Shown here: positions 24,913 through 38,900 of the stretch, in pieces
How positions within the stretch are numbered: the first letter of the stretch is position 1
Layout: every line of letters starts with the position of its first letter
Assembly: GCF_958295425.1 (NCBI RefSeq)
Contig: NC_081140.1
Coordinates: forward strand, 10,997,433-11,061,432
DNA length: 64,000 nucleotides
Origin: Solea solea
Taxonomy: Eukaryota; Chordata; Actinopteri; Pleuronectiformes; Soleidae
Direction: 5' to 3'
Made by a program: the position numbers and the translations under genes
The notes under the pieces: generated by a model
Database searches by the model: none
Told to the model about the DNA's origin: nothing
What the model saw: only the letters and a program-made list of their open reading frames with translations

Positions 24913-27900
24913 AGTTAATGCCTAACCCGAACATGTGGTTTGTGCATGTTGGTTGTGTTGCCAAATTATTTACTTTTTTTCTTACACAGAGTACATATGG
25001 TGTAGCTTTTGCTCAGCTCACTTCTTCCCCCGTACTTCATGAAATCCAACATTTTGTCCACACGTCAGCGTTTAATTCAGAGTGTGCTGTTCAGATGTGA
25101 CACTTTAGCGACACCTCTCGCTCAGCCATCTCCGCTAAAGCGTACATTTATGCTGTGTGACGTTTGATCAAGTTCTTGGTGAAGGCGTATTTAGCGTAAT
25201 GACGCGGTGACGCACAGTCAATCAAAGATTTGTCCTTCATTTATTTTTCCATTTATGGCTGTTTCATAATCAATTCCTAGTCGTTTAAGAGAGAATTGCG
25301 ATGCATCACAAAATAGATCACTTCTCTCACCATAGTGTTTATGCCAGAAAAGCTTCTGCAGGATGATCCTGCTTCCCAAGAGAGGAAGCAGGATCACCCT
25401 GGGTAGGAAATTCTACTTGAAAAATTGAGACATATGAGTCATAATTGTAAATTGTAAATCCGCTTCCCCCAAAATCTAAAAATAAATAGAAAACTTTGTT
25501 CTCGATCATATTCAGTAAACATGACTGTGTGGCTCATTGTCTGCCTGCCTCAGTAGTTTGCGTGTTCTTAGCTGATGTATTTCCTCTTGAGGCTCTGAGG
25601 GTAACTTCATCAATCACTGTCCTCTAATTAGTGCGCGTTTCGCTGACTCCCAAAAAGGCCAGATTGTTGTTTTTTTTCATTGTTATTTTTTGAATAAAAC
25701 TGGGTCAACTTTATGATTTTGCTAGTTTATCCTTATTTTTTTTAACTCAGTGGTTCTTATTCCTCTTTTCACTTATAACTTGACTGGTGGATGTCCCCGA
25801 ATTTTCTGTTTTCAGTTGGAAGGAATGAAGGAACAAACAAGTTATTGGTGTGGATGAATCAAGTACATGAATCATTGGAACTCTGCTTTTACAGTAATTA
25901 CTCAGTTGAATATGGGGAGATAATTAGTCCACACACACTATGACAGTCATCTACCATTGGCTCATTTTTACTCTCAAATCAAGTCATTAGCACTGAAGCG
26001 CTTCCCCACAAGTAGACTATTATGCAACTTGTAAAAATATGTTTGAATATAAAATGCTTCAGTGCTTCTCTGAAGAAGAATATAATGACATCCTCACAGA
26101 CTTCTTCCCTCCAACATGAGCAGATTCCCGGCACAACTTGACCGAGTTATACTTTGAGCAAACAGGATGAAGTTGAAAAAAGGAGAAAATAGAAACAAGT
26201 CAGCAGCTTTAGTGCTTTATTATGTGAAGTGGTCGATAGTTCTCACAATTGCTTTTGAAATGACTGTTTAAATAGGGCACCTTAATTTATTTTGTGAGTC
26301 GAATGTGTGATCAATAATGTTACATAATAGTTTATAGGGCAGGTATTAGAACAGTTACAGGGTTTTATAGCAATAGCAGGTAAAACATGTAAAAGATCAG
26401 AAACAAGAACATAAACCATAAATGTTTTATAACAAACCTCAATGGGTGAAATCCACAAGCTCAAAGTAAGTTTTATATAACTTGTTAGTTAAAACTGTAA
26501 ACTATAACTCAAAAATAAGTGTATATGTATATAAGTATATATAAAAGTAGTGCAAAGATAATTAAATATAGACTACTGCCACCTGCTGGTAAGGAAAACA
26601 ATTCCTTCTGACACAGCCGCAGAACAATTATACGATAAATTCTACAAAGGCCGTTGGTAACCTCAACCATCACCTCAAAAATGATGGAATAAGTTTTGTG
26701 TCAAACTTTTCAAACAATACTTTTTAGGAAGCAAATAAATTATTGATTTAATCATTCAAAAATATTGTATTTTATTGTTTGCAAATACAGTTCTTTGCGC
26801 CATGTTTTTTTGTTCGCGATTTTGACCATGACCGGGTCTGATTGGTTACTGAGTTTTGGAGTGACAGCAAAATGGACCGGATGTCGTCACAGGCTTGGAG
26901 TCACTGTGCGCCTGGAACTCGTTCCCCAAGTTTTCCCTGTCAACATAGGACAAAATAATTGTAATTATCTAATGTTTGTCAGATTATAAACGTTAGAGGC
27001 TTACAATTATTTTGTACCAGACGGACAGCGACTCCAAGCCTATGACTACTTCCACGGCACAAAGAACAAATCAGTCAGCGCAAAGTGTATTTTCTACTAA
27101 TAAAATGCAATATGTTGAAATGATTAAATCAATATTTTATTTGCTTCATAAAAACTTTTCGTCTTGAAAAAGTGTTGTTTGAAAATATTGACACAAATCT
27201 AAATCCATAAAAAATAAGGGTTCTGCCTCACAACACCCAGGCTTCGGTCTCCATGAGGAATACTGGTCCAAATATGGCCAGTGTTTATGATGGAAAACAG
27301 CACACAGACAGACAAACAAGCAAAAGTGTCCACAGTCTCACGTGGATTCAAATATGTAATGAAGGCAACATTCTGCAGTAGTAATCAAGTTTCATTAAGG
27401 ACAAACAAAAATGCTTATTTCTCACTTATTAATATTGAAGCCTTCAGCCACATTTAGAGCATCAACTCAGTGATTTCTCAACCATTTACACCCAAGCGTC
27501 TACTTAAAACTAGTCATTAATAAAATCCATACTCGAAGCATAAACCACATTTTTAATGCTGAACAGCTGCCTCCTGTACTGAAGTGGGGGAGGTAATTCA
27601 TGAAGAAAGGACGGATCTGTGATGATGACTGTTGACATGCAGGAGAGTGTGAGACAGAGGGAGTGTGTTTTGGCAGATGAAGAGAGGGTAACACTGCCAC
27701 AGTGCCAGGGGAATAGGAGAAAGTCATTACTGCCCGTCATCAGGCAAATGAAGACAGCTTTAAGTGGAGATGAATAGCCTCATTGAGGGTGAAGGCTTGT
27801 TATGGTAGATCTGTTTGGAAAAGTGGATACTGGGGTTCATATTTCAGTAAATATTTGATGGGTGAGGACACTGTAATAGTGTGTGTGTGTGTGTGTGTTT

Positions 27901-30698
27901 AGTGGCACAGGCTTGGTTATTTATTTGACTCAAAACATTTGAATTTCTATGAAGAGTCATTTGAAAGAGGTTTTGAGTGAACAGGATCACTTTCTGATTC
28001 TATCTCCCAGGTGGTTAATCTCATTTTCTCCTTCTCTGCAGTCTGCATCATTCTTTCTGTCTCCTCCATTATCCCCTTCACTACCATCCATCTTGTAATC
28101 TATCTCTGTGAAAGCTGAAAAAGTGGATGTGTTGTGAGGGCTCTGCAGTTCCCAGGCCAACCAGGCTTATCTGAGAGAAACTATTTGTTTCTTTATTACT
28201 TCCATCAACGTGAAAAAAAAAAAAAAAATCAAATAGTGAGCAAAGGAAATTAAAGTCCGCTCTATACGAGCTCACATTAGTGTTTCTCACTCAGTGAGAG
28301 ATGATTTTTTGTTGTTGCTGCAGATTTCTGTTATGATTTTTATCGTTTGGTTATTTAGTGTGGAAGACATGTTTGCAGCCCAATCTACCGTAAATAAATA
28401 CATTTTTCATTTGTAAAGTTGTGGCACAGAGTTGTGACACTATAGTATTGTGTACACCACAGTGAACAGAGATCACAAACATAAATCACCATCCCTCCAT
28501 CAAAATGGGTTGTGGCCATAGCATTCAACACAGTGAGCAGTTTTTTTAATCCTGTAGATAGTCCTTCTTTGCTTTGCTCTCACGTTTCCTCTTTAGACTA
28601 GAAATAGATTGCACCTGTATCGTCATCATTCATAACCATGGCTGGGGAAAACTTCCTCATTAATCGGCAGCAGGGCATCCACTGCCTGACTCGGCAGTTC
28701 TGAAATCAAAAGATCGCCCTGATGTTGCACTTCTTCTCTTTTTGGACATGTAAGAATGTCTTTTTTTTTCTTAGGCACCAGGAGTTACTTCACATAACTT
28801 TGATTGTTTTCTTTCAGTGTTCGGGGCCATTGGGAGTTCTGCACAATGGCCCTGCAGAAATTGGCTGAATACAGAAAAATACTCTGAACAGACTTCTTCA
28901 ACCCACTGGAATTAAAGCTGTAGGGCATAACTTCAATTGAAGTGCTTCACTTATATTTGCCCTAACTTAACTTGGATATAAATGAATGGCTGTTAGATTC
29001 ACTGCTGATTAATCTCCACATGAGTCTGCCTGTGTTTCTTAGTGTAGCTATGTTGCCCAGTTACATATCCACACTGGACACAGAGTGATGTGTTTTTGTC
29101 CCGAGTGGCGAGGGAAGATGTATGCAGTTACGCTAGTAAAGGGAGAAAGGAGAGGACATGGACCTAGAGTTGTCTGCAGGTTCACCTGAGAAGTGGGGAC
29201 ATTCTGAAGTCACTGCTCGTCTCCTTGGCTGAAAACACCGTTCCTCTCTCTCTGTGTATGTTGATGTCACAAACCCGCAGCAGGAGAAGCTGTGTCTTCC
29301 TCAGAGCAGTGTTTCTGTCACTCACTGCAGACACTCGCAGTATTTTAGGCGAAAGAAGTGCACGCTGGAGCTTCAAATTGAAGTATCATGAGGAAATAAT
29401 AAGTGCAATCACAAATTGTTCATGTAAAAATCATGCTAAACTTCATCCCTGTGTAAGAGCAAAATAACCCATGTTGTTCAAGGGCACCTTGTCGTAACTG
29501 CTCTCCTTTGTGGATATCTCATAGGTTGGAGATCTAATGCATCACCCGAGATCAATTTTCTGTCTGTGGTGTGATTTTTACGCCCCAATTAATTATTCTG
29601 ATGTTGAAGGACGCAAAGGTCACATGTCGGCAATGGATTACCTTAAGTGATTCTGACAGATGAGTCAAAATGAAAAATTGACGATGACGATAATAACATA
29701 GTCATTTGCCATAACTAAACATCTGTGACTCTCTTGCTTTTAATGTCATTCATAAAAGGGAATTCAAACATTTTCTTAAATTTCTCATAGAGTTACAAAA
29801 CTTTTCTTTACCTTTGCTTTATGTTGAGGGCAAAGGATGTTTGGCAAGTCAACTGGAGGATCTGTTTACGCCACATTTTTAATGGCAGATGCTTGTCTCA
29901 AATACAGAATTATAATAAACCCATGTTTTTTCCAGGAATAAATGGAAGGATTATTTACCAGGGTATATGCAGGGCCACACGGTTGGTGTAGTGGTTAGCA
30001 TCTCTTGCCTTTGCAATTCTGAGCAGGAGAGTCACAGATGTGTAGTACGCGACCCGGTCAGGAACGAGGACCTTTCTGCATGGAGTTTGCATGTTTCTCC
30101 ACTTTCCTGACACAGTCCAGAAACATGCAGATTTTGGGATTAGGAAAATTGGACGCTCTTCATTAACTGTGAGAGTGGATGGTTGTTTGTCTCCATGTGG
30201 CCCTGTGGTGGACTGGCGACCTGTCCAGGGTGTACCCCACCTTTTACCCTATGTCAGCCGGAGGTGGAGGATAAAGCGGTAGAAGATGGATGGATGCATT
30301 ATGCAACAAGACTGGACATGAATGATGTCCAGTTTATATATGCACGTTAAATGTGATTTTCTGTCTCCATTCTACAAATTGCACCACTGACCTGTGGCAC
30401 AACTAAATCTCTAATGACTTGCTTGTTCTAGATGCATACACAGTGTGAAGTTCAGAGATTTTCCTTTTGTGCGCTCACCACCACTCATTGTTACGTGCTC
30501 AAAATAAAAGTGATGATGTGGATTTTAATTGGAGATTGGCTCTCATGTGTACTCACTAAAAAAAGGTTCCCAAACAAATAAACTGCTGAAGTCACAAAAA
30601 TGAGAAACTCCTCCCCCAGGAAAACTGTGCCACTGGCTGTCTACAAGCTGATGAATGGGAGCAAAAGTTTTAGCTTTTGCACCTGCTTAAAACTGTTT

Positions 30699-30737
<39 letters not shown>

Positions 30738-32950
30738 TGTAATCTGCACATGATGCAACAGTAATGTCCATCCTCCCAACCGGGAACCATCTTTGCTGTG
30801 TAACTCTAATCTGAGTGCCATTCTTAGAATGCATTTACAAACCAAAGTATAATGCAGCTATTTATGTTATAGTGTACTTATCTTTTTGTTTTTTTTAACA
30901 ATAATGCTACAGTGTCACATTTCATTGTCCTTCAGAGCCCAAATGAAACTCTTTAGTTCGTTTGAGCTCTGAACCAACAGACAGTTACTGTAGTGGCAAC
31001 CTGTTTGCCGCTGCTGCAGGACGTGAAGTTTCTGTTCTCGCGCTACTCGTGAGGCAATACACTCCAAAGAAAATCCATGAAGGAAACGAGGCAGACGTAA
31101 AAGAAAGTGCAGCGATTTATTGTCACTCTGTAATCCACATGAACAAAAATAAAAGTCGTCAAGCAAAATGCTTGGTATAAGGTATGTCACCTAAAACTAA
31201 TTGACAGGAAAAAATAAGTGTTTCAATGCCTAAATGAGAGCTACGGTCAGAAAATTGTTGCTCCCGTCCTGCTGCAAAACTTAATTAGATGCAGAGATGC
31301 CGACAGGTGCCCACATGGCTCATTTACTGCCGTTTACTACAACAAGCTGTGCTTTACGGCAGTACCAGTTTGTGATAGCAGGACAAAATAAGAGCATAAT
31401 AAAACTTATCTAACTAAATAGACATTATTGATTAATTATTATAAATTAAAGCAAAATAGGTTAAGCTCAAAAAATGCTAACATAAGCCTTATATTTTCTA
31501 TGGCTCTAACAGTTACCTAGTGAAAAAAACATACAGATATTTTCCTTAAAAAACAAGTTATTATGGTATTTAAATGTGTGGACACACACACACACACAAA
31601 CACAGCCTCGAATAACAGATGCTGTCCCTGTCGTGCTGCATGTATAAATATCTAATGATTAATTTGTCATGTGAACTTACTATGGTGAGGATGTTCCTTT
31701 TAAAAGAGGTCGTCAGATGAACTGGTAAAGAATCAATGACGGTGCGCTGATAGACTCTAACGTCAGCATGTCCTTGATTAATTGGGTTAATAAGGTTCCT
31801 AAGACGGCATGTGGATAAATACTGGTGAAGGACAGGCTGATTACTGGATGCATACAAACACTGTGTTTGTGTTCCAAATGATAAATGACGAGCCCATCAG
31901 GAAACTAATAAGTGTTTAATCTAGTACACACAGATCTTATATCTTACCATATAAAAGTGATGGCTAATATTCCACACAGTTGTATATATATATTTTTTTT
32001 TTTATAGACCACTCCTACTTTTACATTAAGTGCAATCAGTGTTGATTGTTTATCTTCACATCACTTTTCCCCCTGCAGTTTCAACATTTTATTGTTTCTC
32101 TCCTAACTGCTGATTGTAGCACCATTTTGTTCCACTGCAGACTTTACATACACTGTTTTGTTCACCATGGGAGGGGCTTAACAGGATCTAGCTGAGGTGA
32201 TGTTTACTGTGCGGTCTTGAAAAAGTCCATTGAGACAAAGGTGCCGTTGAGTTCTCATGTGATTATATCAGAAGCCACTCCCATCCCCATCCATGAAAAT
32301 CAAAGTCTTACTTGTTATTCTGACTGTCTCCTTGATGTCATGCATATCTACCATAGATTAATATGTTCATCAAACATTTATTTTTTTATAGATCAAGGAT
32401 TTTATAGATCAAGTGGTTGATTTCTTTTATAGTAAGACTACCCACACTTCACCAAACGTAATCCAGGGTTGTACGGAACCACACTTGTCCACACTTGTCC
32501 ACACCTCTCCAATCCTTTACCCTCTCCTGCTTCTGCTGAAATGAATGTGTGTATTGCTGGGTGTGTTGATTGTCATACAGGAGATCTGATGCCTATTTTC
32601 TGTTTTCGCAGGAATCTGGGAAAGTCTGGACTCAGAGTGTCTTGCTTAGGACTGGGTGAGTAGACTCGAAATGACCCTCATTGAATTTCTCCATCAGCCT
32701 GTAAGAAAACAATGGATGAAACTACACTGAATACACAAGTAATACAATTTCTACTTTTGACTGGGGTTTGTTCTTCTGCCTCATGGTTTCAGATGAAATG
32801 GATCACAATGTGTCTGTGTGGGCTCATGTGTGCATCGCCATATAAATTGTGCATTCCTGGTAAAAGTTATTCCCTTTTTGTACAAAAGTCAAGCCCCAAC
32901 ATTGCTTCATTATTTAGTCTGGTGGGCGAAAGAAGACAACACACACACAC

Positions 32951-32989
<39 letters not shown>

Positions 32990-35900
32990 AGCCAGACTAC
33001 CAATTTCTGCCTCTGTCAAACACTTTCAGTTTCACCAAGTTATGCAATTACTTACATTTTCTCTAAAAACTCAGTTTCACTGAAATTGAAATATGTAGTA
33101 GCTGCACACAAATATATTTTATTCTCTGGAGGACATTGAAGTGTGTTTTAAGGGAAAACATTACTCAGAATATACACATACATGAATTATATAATCAGAG
33201 GATACATGTTGGATGTTGTTATTGTTTGTTATTGCTCAGTGAACACAGTAAAACCACGTTTAAAAAATAAGAGTCTTACAAGATAACTGCAGCCAGAAAA
33301 ACATTTCATTTTTTTTTTTTTTTAATCAGGTTTTTGAATAAACACACGTCTTGCTGTTATCTGTGCACAGAGAGGAGCATTTCAATGTCCATAAATCAGA
33401 TTATAAAACCTTCTGGCGCTCATTGACTAAGCTGAGTCAAGCTGACTTTGACAAGTTGTTCACTGTTCACACTGACGATGCTTCAGCCGTGGTTCTAAGA
33501 CCGACGGTCATTTCTCAACTGCCTCTCGGTCTTTTGGTAAGACATGTACATCTCCTCCGAGCAGTGAAGAATCACAGAGACATGTCTGAGTCATACTTCT
33601 ACTGACTAATCTTCCTCACACTGACTCAGGAGCTTTTCCTCGTCTCATATGGAGACATTTTTCTTGGATTACTTGGCTTTCAAGTATTGGAATCAATCTT
33701 CATTTAGTTTCCTCAATTATAGCTTATCTTAGACTCACATTAGTCAGCACAATCATATACATACACATACACTTTTAGTGACAACATGCATCATCTTTGA
33801 TGCGTGATATTAAATATCACTGAGCAGCGAGGATTGAGTTATTCTCACTTCTCTATCAGACCTGATTTGATTGAGCTGTTGATTCCTGCTTCCACTAAAA
33901 GCTTGTTTTCATGTCAGTCACATTCTCATGTTCAACATACACACAATTATGACGTGGACACCTAAAACCTCCACCAATGACCTGGTGAGAATACAAATTG
34001 TAGTGAAGCTGGAGACATCTTGTGTCCACCAGTTCAATTTGAAGTGGGTATTGTTCTTCTTTGGTAGTGTACTAAGCTTTTGCTTCAAATGCGAAATGCA
34101 CGCTTTGATAAATTGGTCTGTTCAGGCTCCTGTAGGAAGATGGTGACCTCTTAAGCACATTTTCAAAGTGATTCTAAACTTATTCAAAGATATGCGTGTG
34201 TAGAATGTGGTCTGTGTAGAAAGTATTTACAGGGATTAATAAAATGGAATACTAGTTTGGACCAAAGGGACTTTCCTGGTGTTGGTTGCAGATTAACAGC
34301 AACCACAAAGACCTTGCGGTGCAGTGGCACAACTTTTGTTTATCAGGTTGTAATGACTCCCAGGCTGCTTGTGAGTTCTGCAGCCACATGTGGTTCACGG
34401 TACACTGAGAGGTCGAAGTCAGTCACTGAGTGAGCTGCACAGTGCAGTAAAGGTCAATATAATGCCAGCTGCCTGCCACATGTTGCGCTCAGAGCGGACA
34501 TGAACCTAGCAGGGGAGGAGAAGAAGAGAGGGCAGAGAGGAGGATGCTTAATGGCATTTCACTGATTAACTTGATAGCACTAACACAGATGTGTATTGTG
34601 TGTGTGTGTGTGTGTGTGTCTGTCCAAGTGCAGTTAACTGTAAGAATAATTAAAACACAAATTAAGTCAAGTTAAAGTCAAGTGGTTCTGTGCACAACAG
34701 CTAACAGCAACAGCCCCTGTCACAGGGGTTTGCACGCTTTAAGAGCACAGTCTGCAACAGCATGATGATGTCCCGAGAGAAACACTATTTCACTTGAAAT
34801 TACTTAATTTGCATAAAGGTTTAAATGATTAAAGACCTCTTTTTAATGGAAAATCTCAGATTTTCCACACTCTGTTTAACACAAGGCAACATGCTGAAAA
34901 GAGGCTGCTAATGAAGGCATTGAGGCCCGTTTTTAAGCTGCTAGTTCCCAGGATTTTATGAGCACAATTCCTTTCCTTTTGGCCATGGGCCGCCCTATGG
35001 GCCTTTATGTTCATATATTCATATATGACTAATGCAGCACGGATTGTCTGGGTGATACATGTTCACAACAGCAGGAGAATCTGTGAATCACATCTACTCT
35101 GTGACTCAGGAAGAAAAGCTGCACTTTTGTAACTGTTGGTGATTTTTGTTGTTGACTTGACTGAGGAAGGGTTTGTGTGTATGTAGCAGCAGTGCAGCGG
35201 TGGGCGAGAACAAGTGGTGTTTATCCTGTCAAACTGCTGAACGACAAAGTATTTTGAGCAGTAGAATTCACTTCTGAATTGTTTGTGTGTTCAGTTGAAG
35301 TCAGACCTGTTTGCAGCCATCTCGCATTGTTGCGGTTGCCGCCGTTTGTTTTGACCTAAAATAAATCACTTCCTGTGATTTGTTAGGGATGGCCCTGCAC
35401 TGATTGTCTATGGCAACATGTTCCGTTATTGGGGAACCGCAAATAGAAACCATCTGCACTGTGGTGAATACATTCTGTGGAGAGGCTGAGACCAGAAGAC
35501 CTGAAGGAGATTTTAGTCCATGCCCTCATATTGCAGGGACAGAGTGTATATTAAAGAATGACACAAGGAAAAGGAAGAAAGATGAGGAAAATTAGACTGA
35601 TAGTAAGTAAAATATCCCTGCCATACTGTATTGTATACTTATACCAAACATCCTGTACAAAACATAATGGCACAATGAGAATAACATCACACCCTTTATG
35701 GCCATATACAGTAGATATGTATTCACAGCACTGTGCAATCTGCTTCGCCTCTTTCTCCTCTGCCATTTTCTCCTCCCTATCTCTTCATTTAAACTTGTAT
35801 GACGCACGATGATGAGAAATGTAAAATGCAATTGTAATATACTAGAGCTGCAACTAACGATTATTTTAATAATCCATTAATCTGTCGATTATTTTCTCGA

Positions 35901-38900
35901 TGAATCGTTTGGTCCATAAAATATCAGAAACCCTTAAAAAATGTTGATCGGTGTTCGTCAAACCTGGAAATGATGATGTTCTCAAATGTCTTGTTTAGTC
36001 CACAAAGCAAAATGATTAACTTTTAATGATTTCTTTGTTATCCAGAGCAAAGAAATGAAGAGAATACTCACATTTAAGAAGCTTAAACAATCGGAAATCT
36101 TGTTTTAATCATGAAAAAAGCTTCAAACAGATTAATCGATTATCAAAATAGTTGTCAATTAATTTAATAATCGATTCACTGTTTCAGCTGTATAATGTAC
36201 AGTTGTAAACCCAGAGGGAATAAGCAGATTTAGTGAGCTCTCTCTGTTTCCTATTTGCACTCCAGACTGAGAAAACTGACTCGGTTTGTAATGTGAAATC
36301 CTCTCACCAGGTAATTTAAATTGAATTGGTTATTGAAAATTGATTTGGGAATTCATCATGGTCAGTTGGCACAGGCAATCTGCTTCTGAACTGGAACTGT
36401 GATCTCATGTAAAGGACCGGAAGTATACGACATTAAAGCCAATATTCCACAATCTATTCTGAATCTCCTGGAAGAACATCTGGTGTTGTGTTGATGTAAT
36501 AGAAAAGAAAAAGAAACAAACACATTGTTTTTCTACTTATATGGTGTGTAGGTTGTTTTATCTTTTCTCTGCTGAACCTGATACAGATATAACAGGAGAT
36601 GGAGGTAATTGAAGTAGAAGTGTTTTGAAGAAATCAATTCCAGTTGAAGCAACAGTCCAGAACACAAGGGCACGCACCATGACTGAAAACAGGCAGTGTG
36701 TGTGTGTGTGTGTGTGTGTATGAGCCATACCTCCTCGACACATTTTAACACTCGCACAGTGGTGAAAAAAAAAACAATGCAGAAAGTGAAGGTGTCCACC
36801 CCTAACATAAATGTAGAGGGAGCTCTTCCTCCGCAGCAAACCAAACCATGAACGGAGCTTATAGCCTGCAAATCAAAATGTCTTCTGTGACTGAGTTAGT
36901 CTTGGTTTTCCCACATTGACTTGAGCACCTTTCACTTCAAGGTATTTTATTGTCGACAGTTGTCGCATAGCAACATCAAGAGCCATTTCTAGCACCTCCC
37001 ATTAAGCTGTCAGTGAAAACAAAAATACCGACACTTTCTTGTTGGCACAGCCTTAATTTCCATCAGAGAGAAAATTGAGTCAAACCTACAGTGTAAGAGC
37101 AAAGGCCTGGACATTAGAGCTCTACAGGGTTTCCATCCCACACACAAAGCGTAGAGCTGCCACTGACTAGTGTCTGCGATTATACTTCCACCACCTTGGA
37201 GACACATTAAAGGACTGATCGAACACACACACGCTCACACGCTCACACACATACGGCAACATAAAAATGCCATACACACTGCATAATAATCCCTGTACTG
37301 TGTGCAGTTGAAGCCTGATGTTGATGACATATATTAGTGGAAAAGTTGTATCATGATTCCGCTGACGATGCATGTTAAGATCTATAGCTTTCTGCTCCTT
37401 ATTAAATTAAGATAATATTGTTATGCACCAACAGATCCAATTTGGCCATGCCTTGTCATCATTAAATTAACCTCAGTGGAGTTGATGGTGCCGTGTAGCG
37501 ATGTATGGAATAATGACTTTGCACAGTCGCTATTAGCAGCTGGTTCAATGCATTTTCGTTGTCCCCTGTCCGCGGCCTGTCATCATTAGGTCTTTGAGGA
37601 TGTGAGATAAAGAGAAAAGATTCAAAGGGGAGATAAAATAAAGAGGACAGGAGTCTTACAGCCAGATTGGAGTTGATAAATGAGCATATTTAATTGACTG
37701 GAGAGGTCGCATTATTATTCTTAGATAATTGAGGCTAGAAAATGGGTATTTTGTAAGATGCCCCACTGTCCCAGGATTGGCGGACATGCAGTGGTTTCAT
37801 TTATAGATTAAGACGTTGAATATACACTTATGTCAAGGGTGAATTATCAATGATAAGGCACAGGGTGCGTTACTTGTGTTTTGAGCAAGTTTTTCAGAAG
37901 TCAATAAACTCAAAATGAGGCCTTTGGAAATGAGTCAACTAGGCAGGCAATCATTTGTAATGATAGTTGTTTGATGATTAGCTGACATGATAACAAAACC
38001 ATGTGTTTGGTTCTAAAATTAAAGGCAAATTGGGAAGAAAAAACAAATACAAAGGAATGCAAAGTCTAAGGCTTCTGGCATCCAGTTTGTTCCTCATCAT
38101 CTTGTGATCTACATGTTAAAGTGTTGTTGTTTTTTAAAATCTGACTTTATAAAACACCTTTCATACAAAATAATGTAATTCATAAAGTTTTCCACCCACA
38201 ATATATAACAAATAAAGTAGAAGAAACAGAAATGGGGAAGTAGCCTTGTTTTGTAAAGTGAGATCAATAGGCTGCACCTGCAGCGGTGACTGCAGGTTGG
38301 CTTATTGTGCTTCTGTCTCCGTAGTTTCTGAATCATTACACCTTTAATCATTTTGGCTCCTTTAATCATACACCTGTTCACACCTGGCATTAAAATATGT
38401 CCTCAGTGACCACAAGTGAATACACAAGTGTCATTTCTGTTGGCAGAGAACAAATGGCTGCGTTCACACCTGTCCTTGGAGCTGTACGGGTCTGAATGGA
38501 TCATTGAGGATAATGTGATTAATAGTGTTGTTGGTCCTCCCCCTGCCAAATGTCAGACTTTTGCAACAGAGACTTAACGTGTCGGACTGCTCAGAATTTC
38601 TTGCTGCACCTTATTCACAAATGCGTCATGCAGTATTTACAGGTTTGCACCATCGTATTTCTGATGTCTCCGTCTCTGTCTGTCTCTCTGACAGTTTTAG
38701 ATGGCTGAGACTGTTTTGACATCATCTGAAAGGGGAAGTGTTTTCTGCCACAAGAAAGCTGCAGGCGTAATACAGTGACGGGATGTGCAGAGGATTTCGA
38801 GTCTGCTCCTCTGGCTTAGTCTAGTGTGTGGCTTACCTGCAGCGGCTGTTGGACTATCAGCATCATGTAGTCAGGGGAACACACATGCATATTCATTAGC

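Larger units (their letters stand above)
4319..32611 (+). other. kcnab1: kcnab1 intron 1 (28.3 kb)
   Basis: The donor is GTGAAT and the acceptor is TTTTCGCAG. In mammals the large 5' introns of this gene contain alternative first exons for Kv-beta-1.2 and 1.3. I looked for an exon ending in a Met-(Ala/Pro)-(Tyr/His)-Arg type junction in phase 2 and saw none. Contents are microsatellites, SINEs, a split hAT-like fragment, a foldback element and otherwise AT-rich unique DNA. The stretches 4.3-8.2, 9.1-10.6, 10.8-15.1, 17.1-19.1, 19.4-24.8 and 27.2-29.9 kb hold nothing else I can name. Confidence 0.9.

Noticed and set aside
33351..33605. 84-residue plus-strand frame in intron 2
   Set aside because: No known domain, no splice context, and length within chance expectation.
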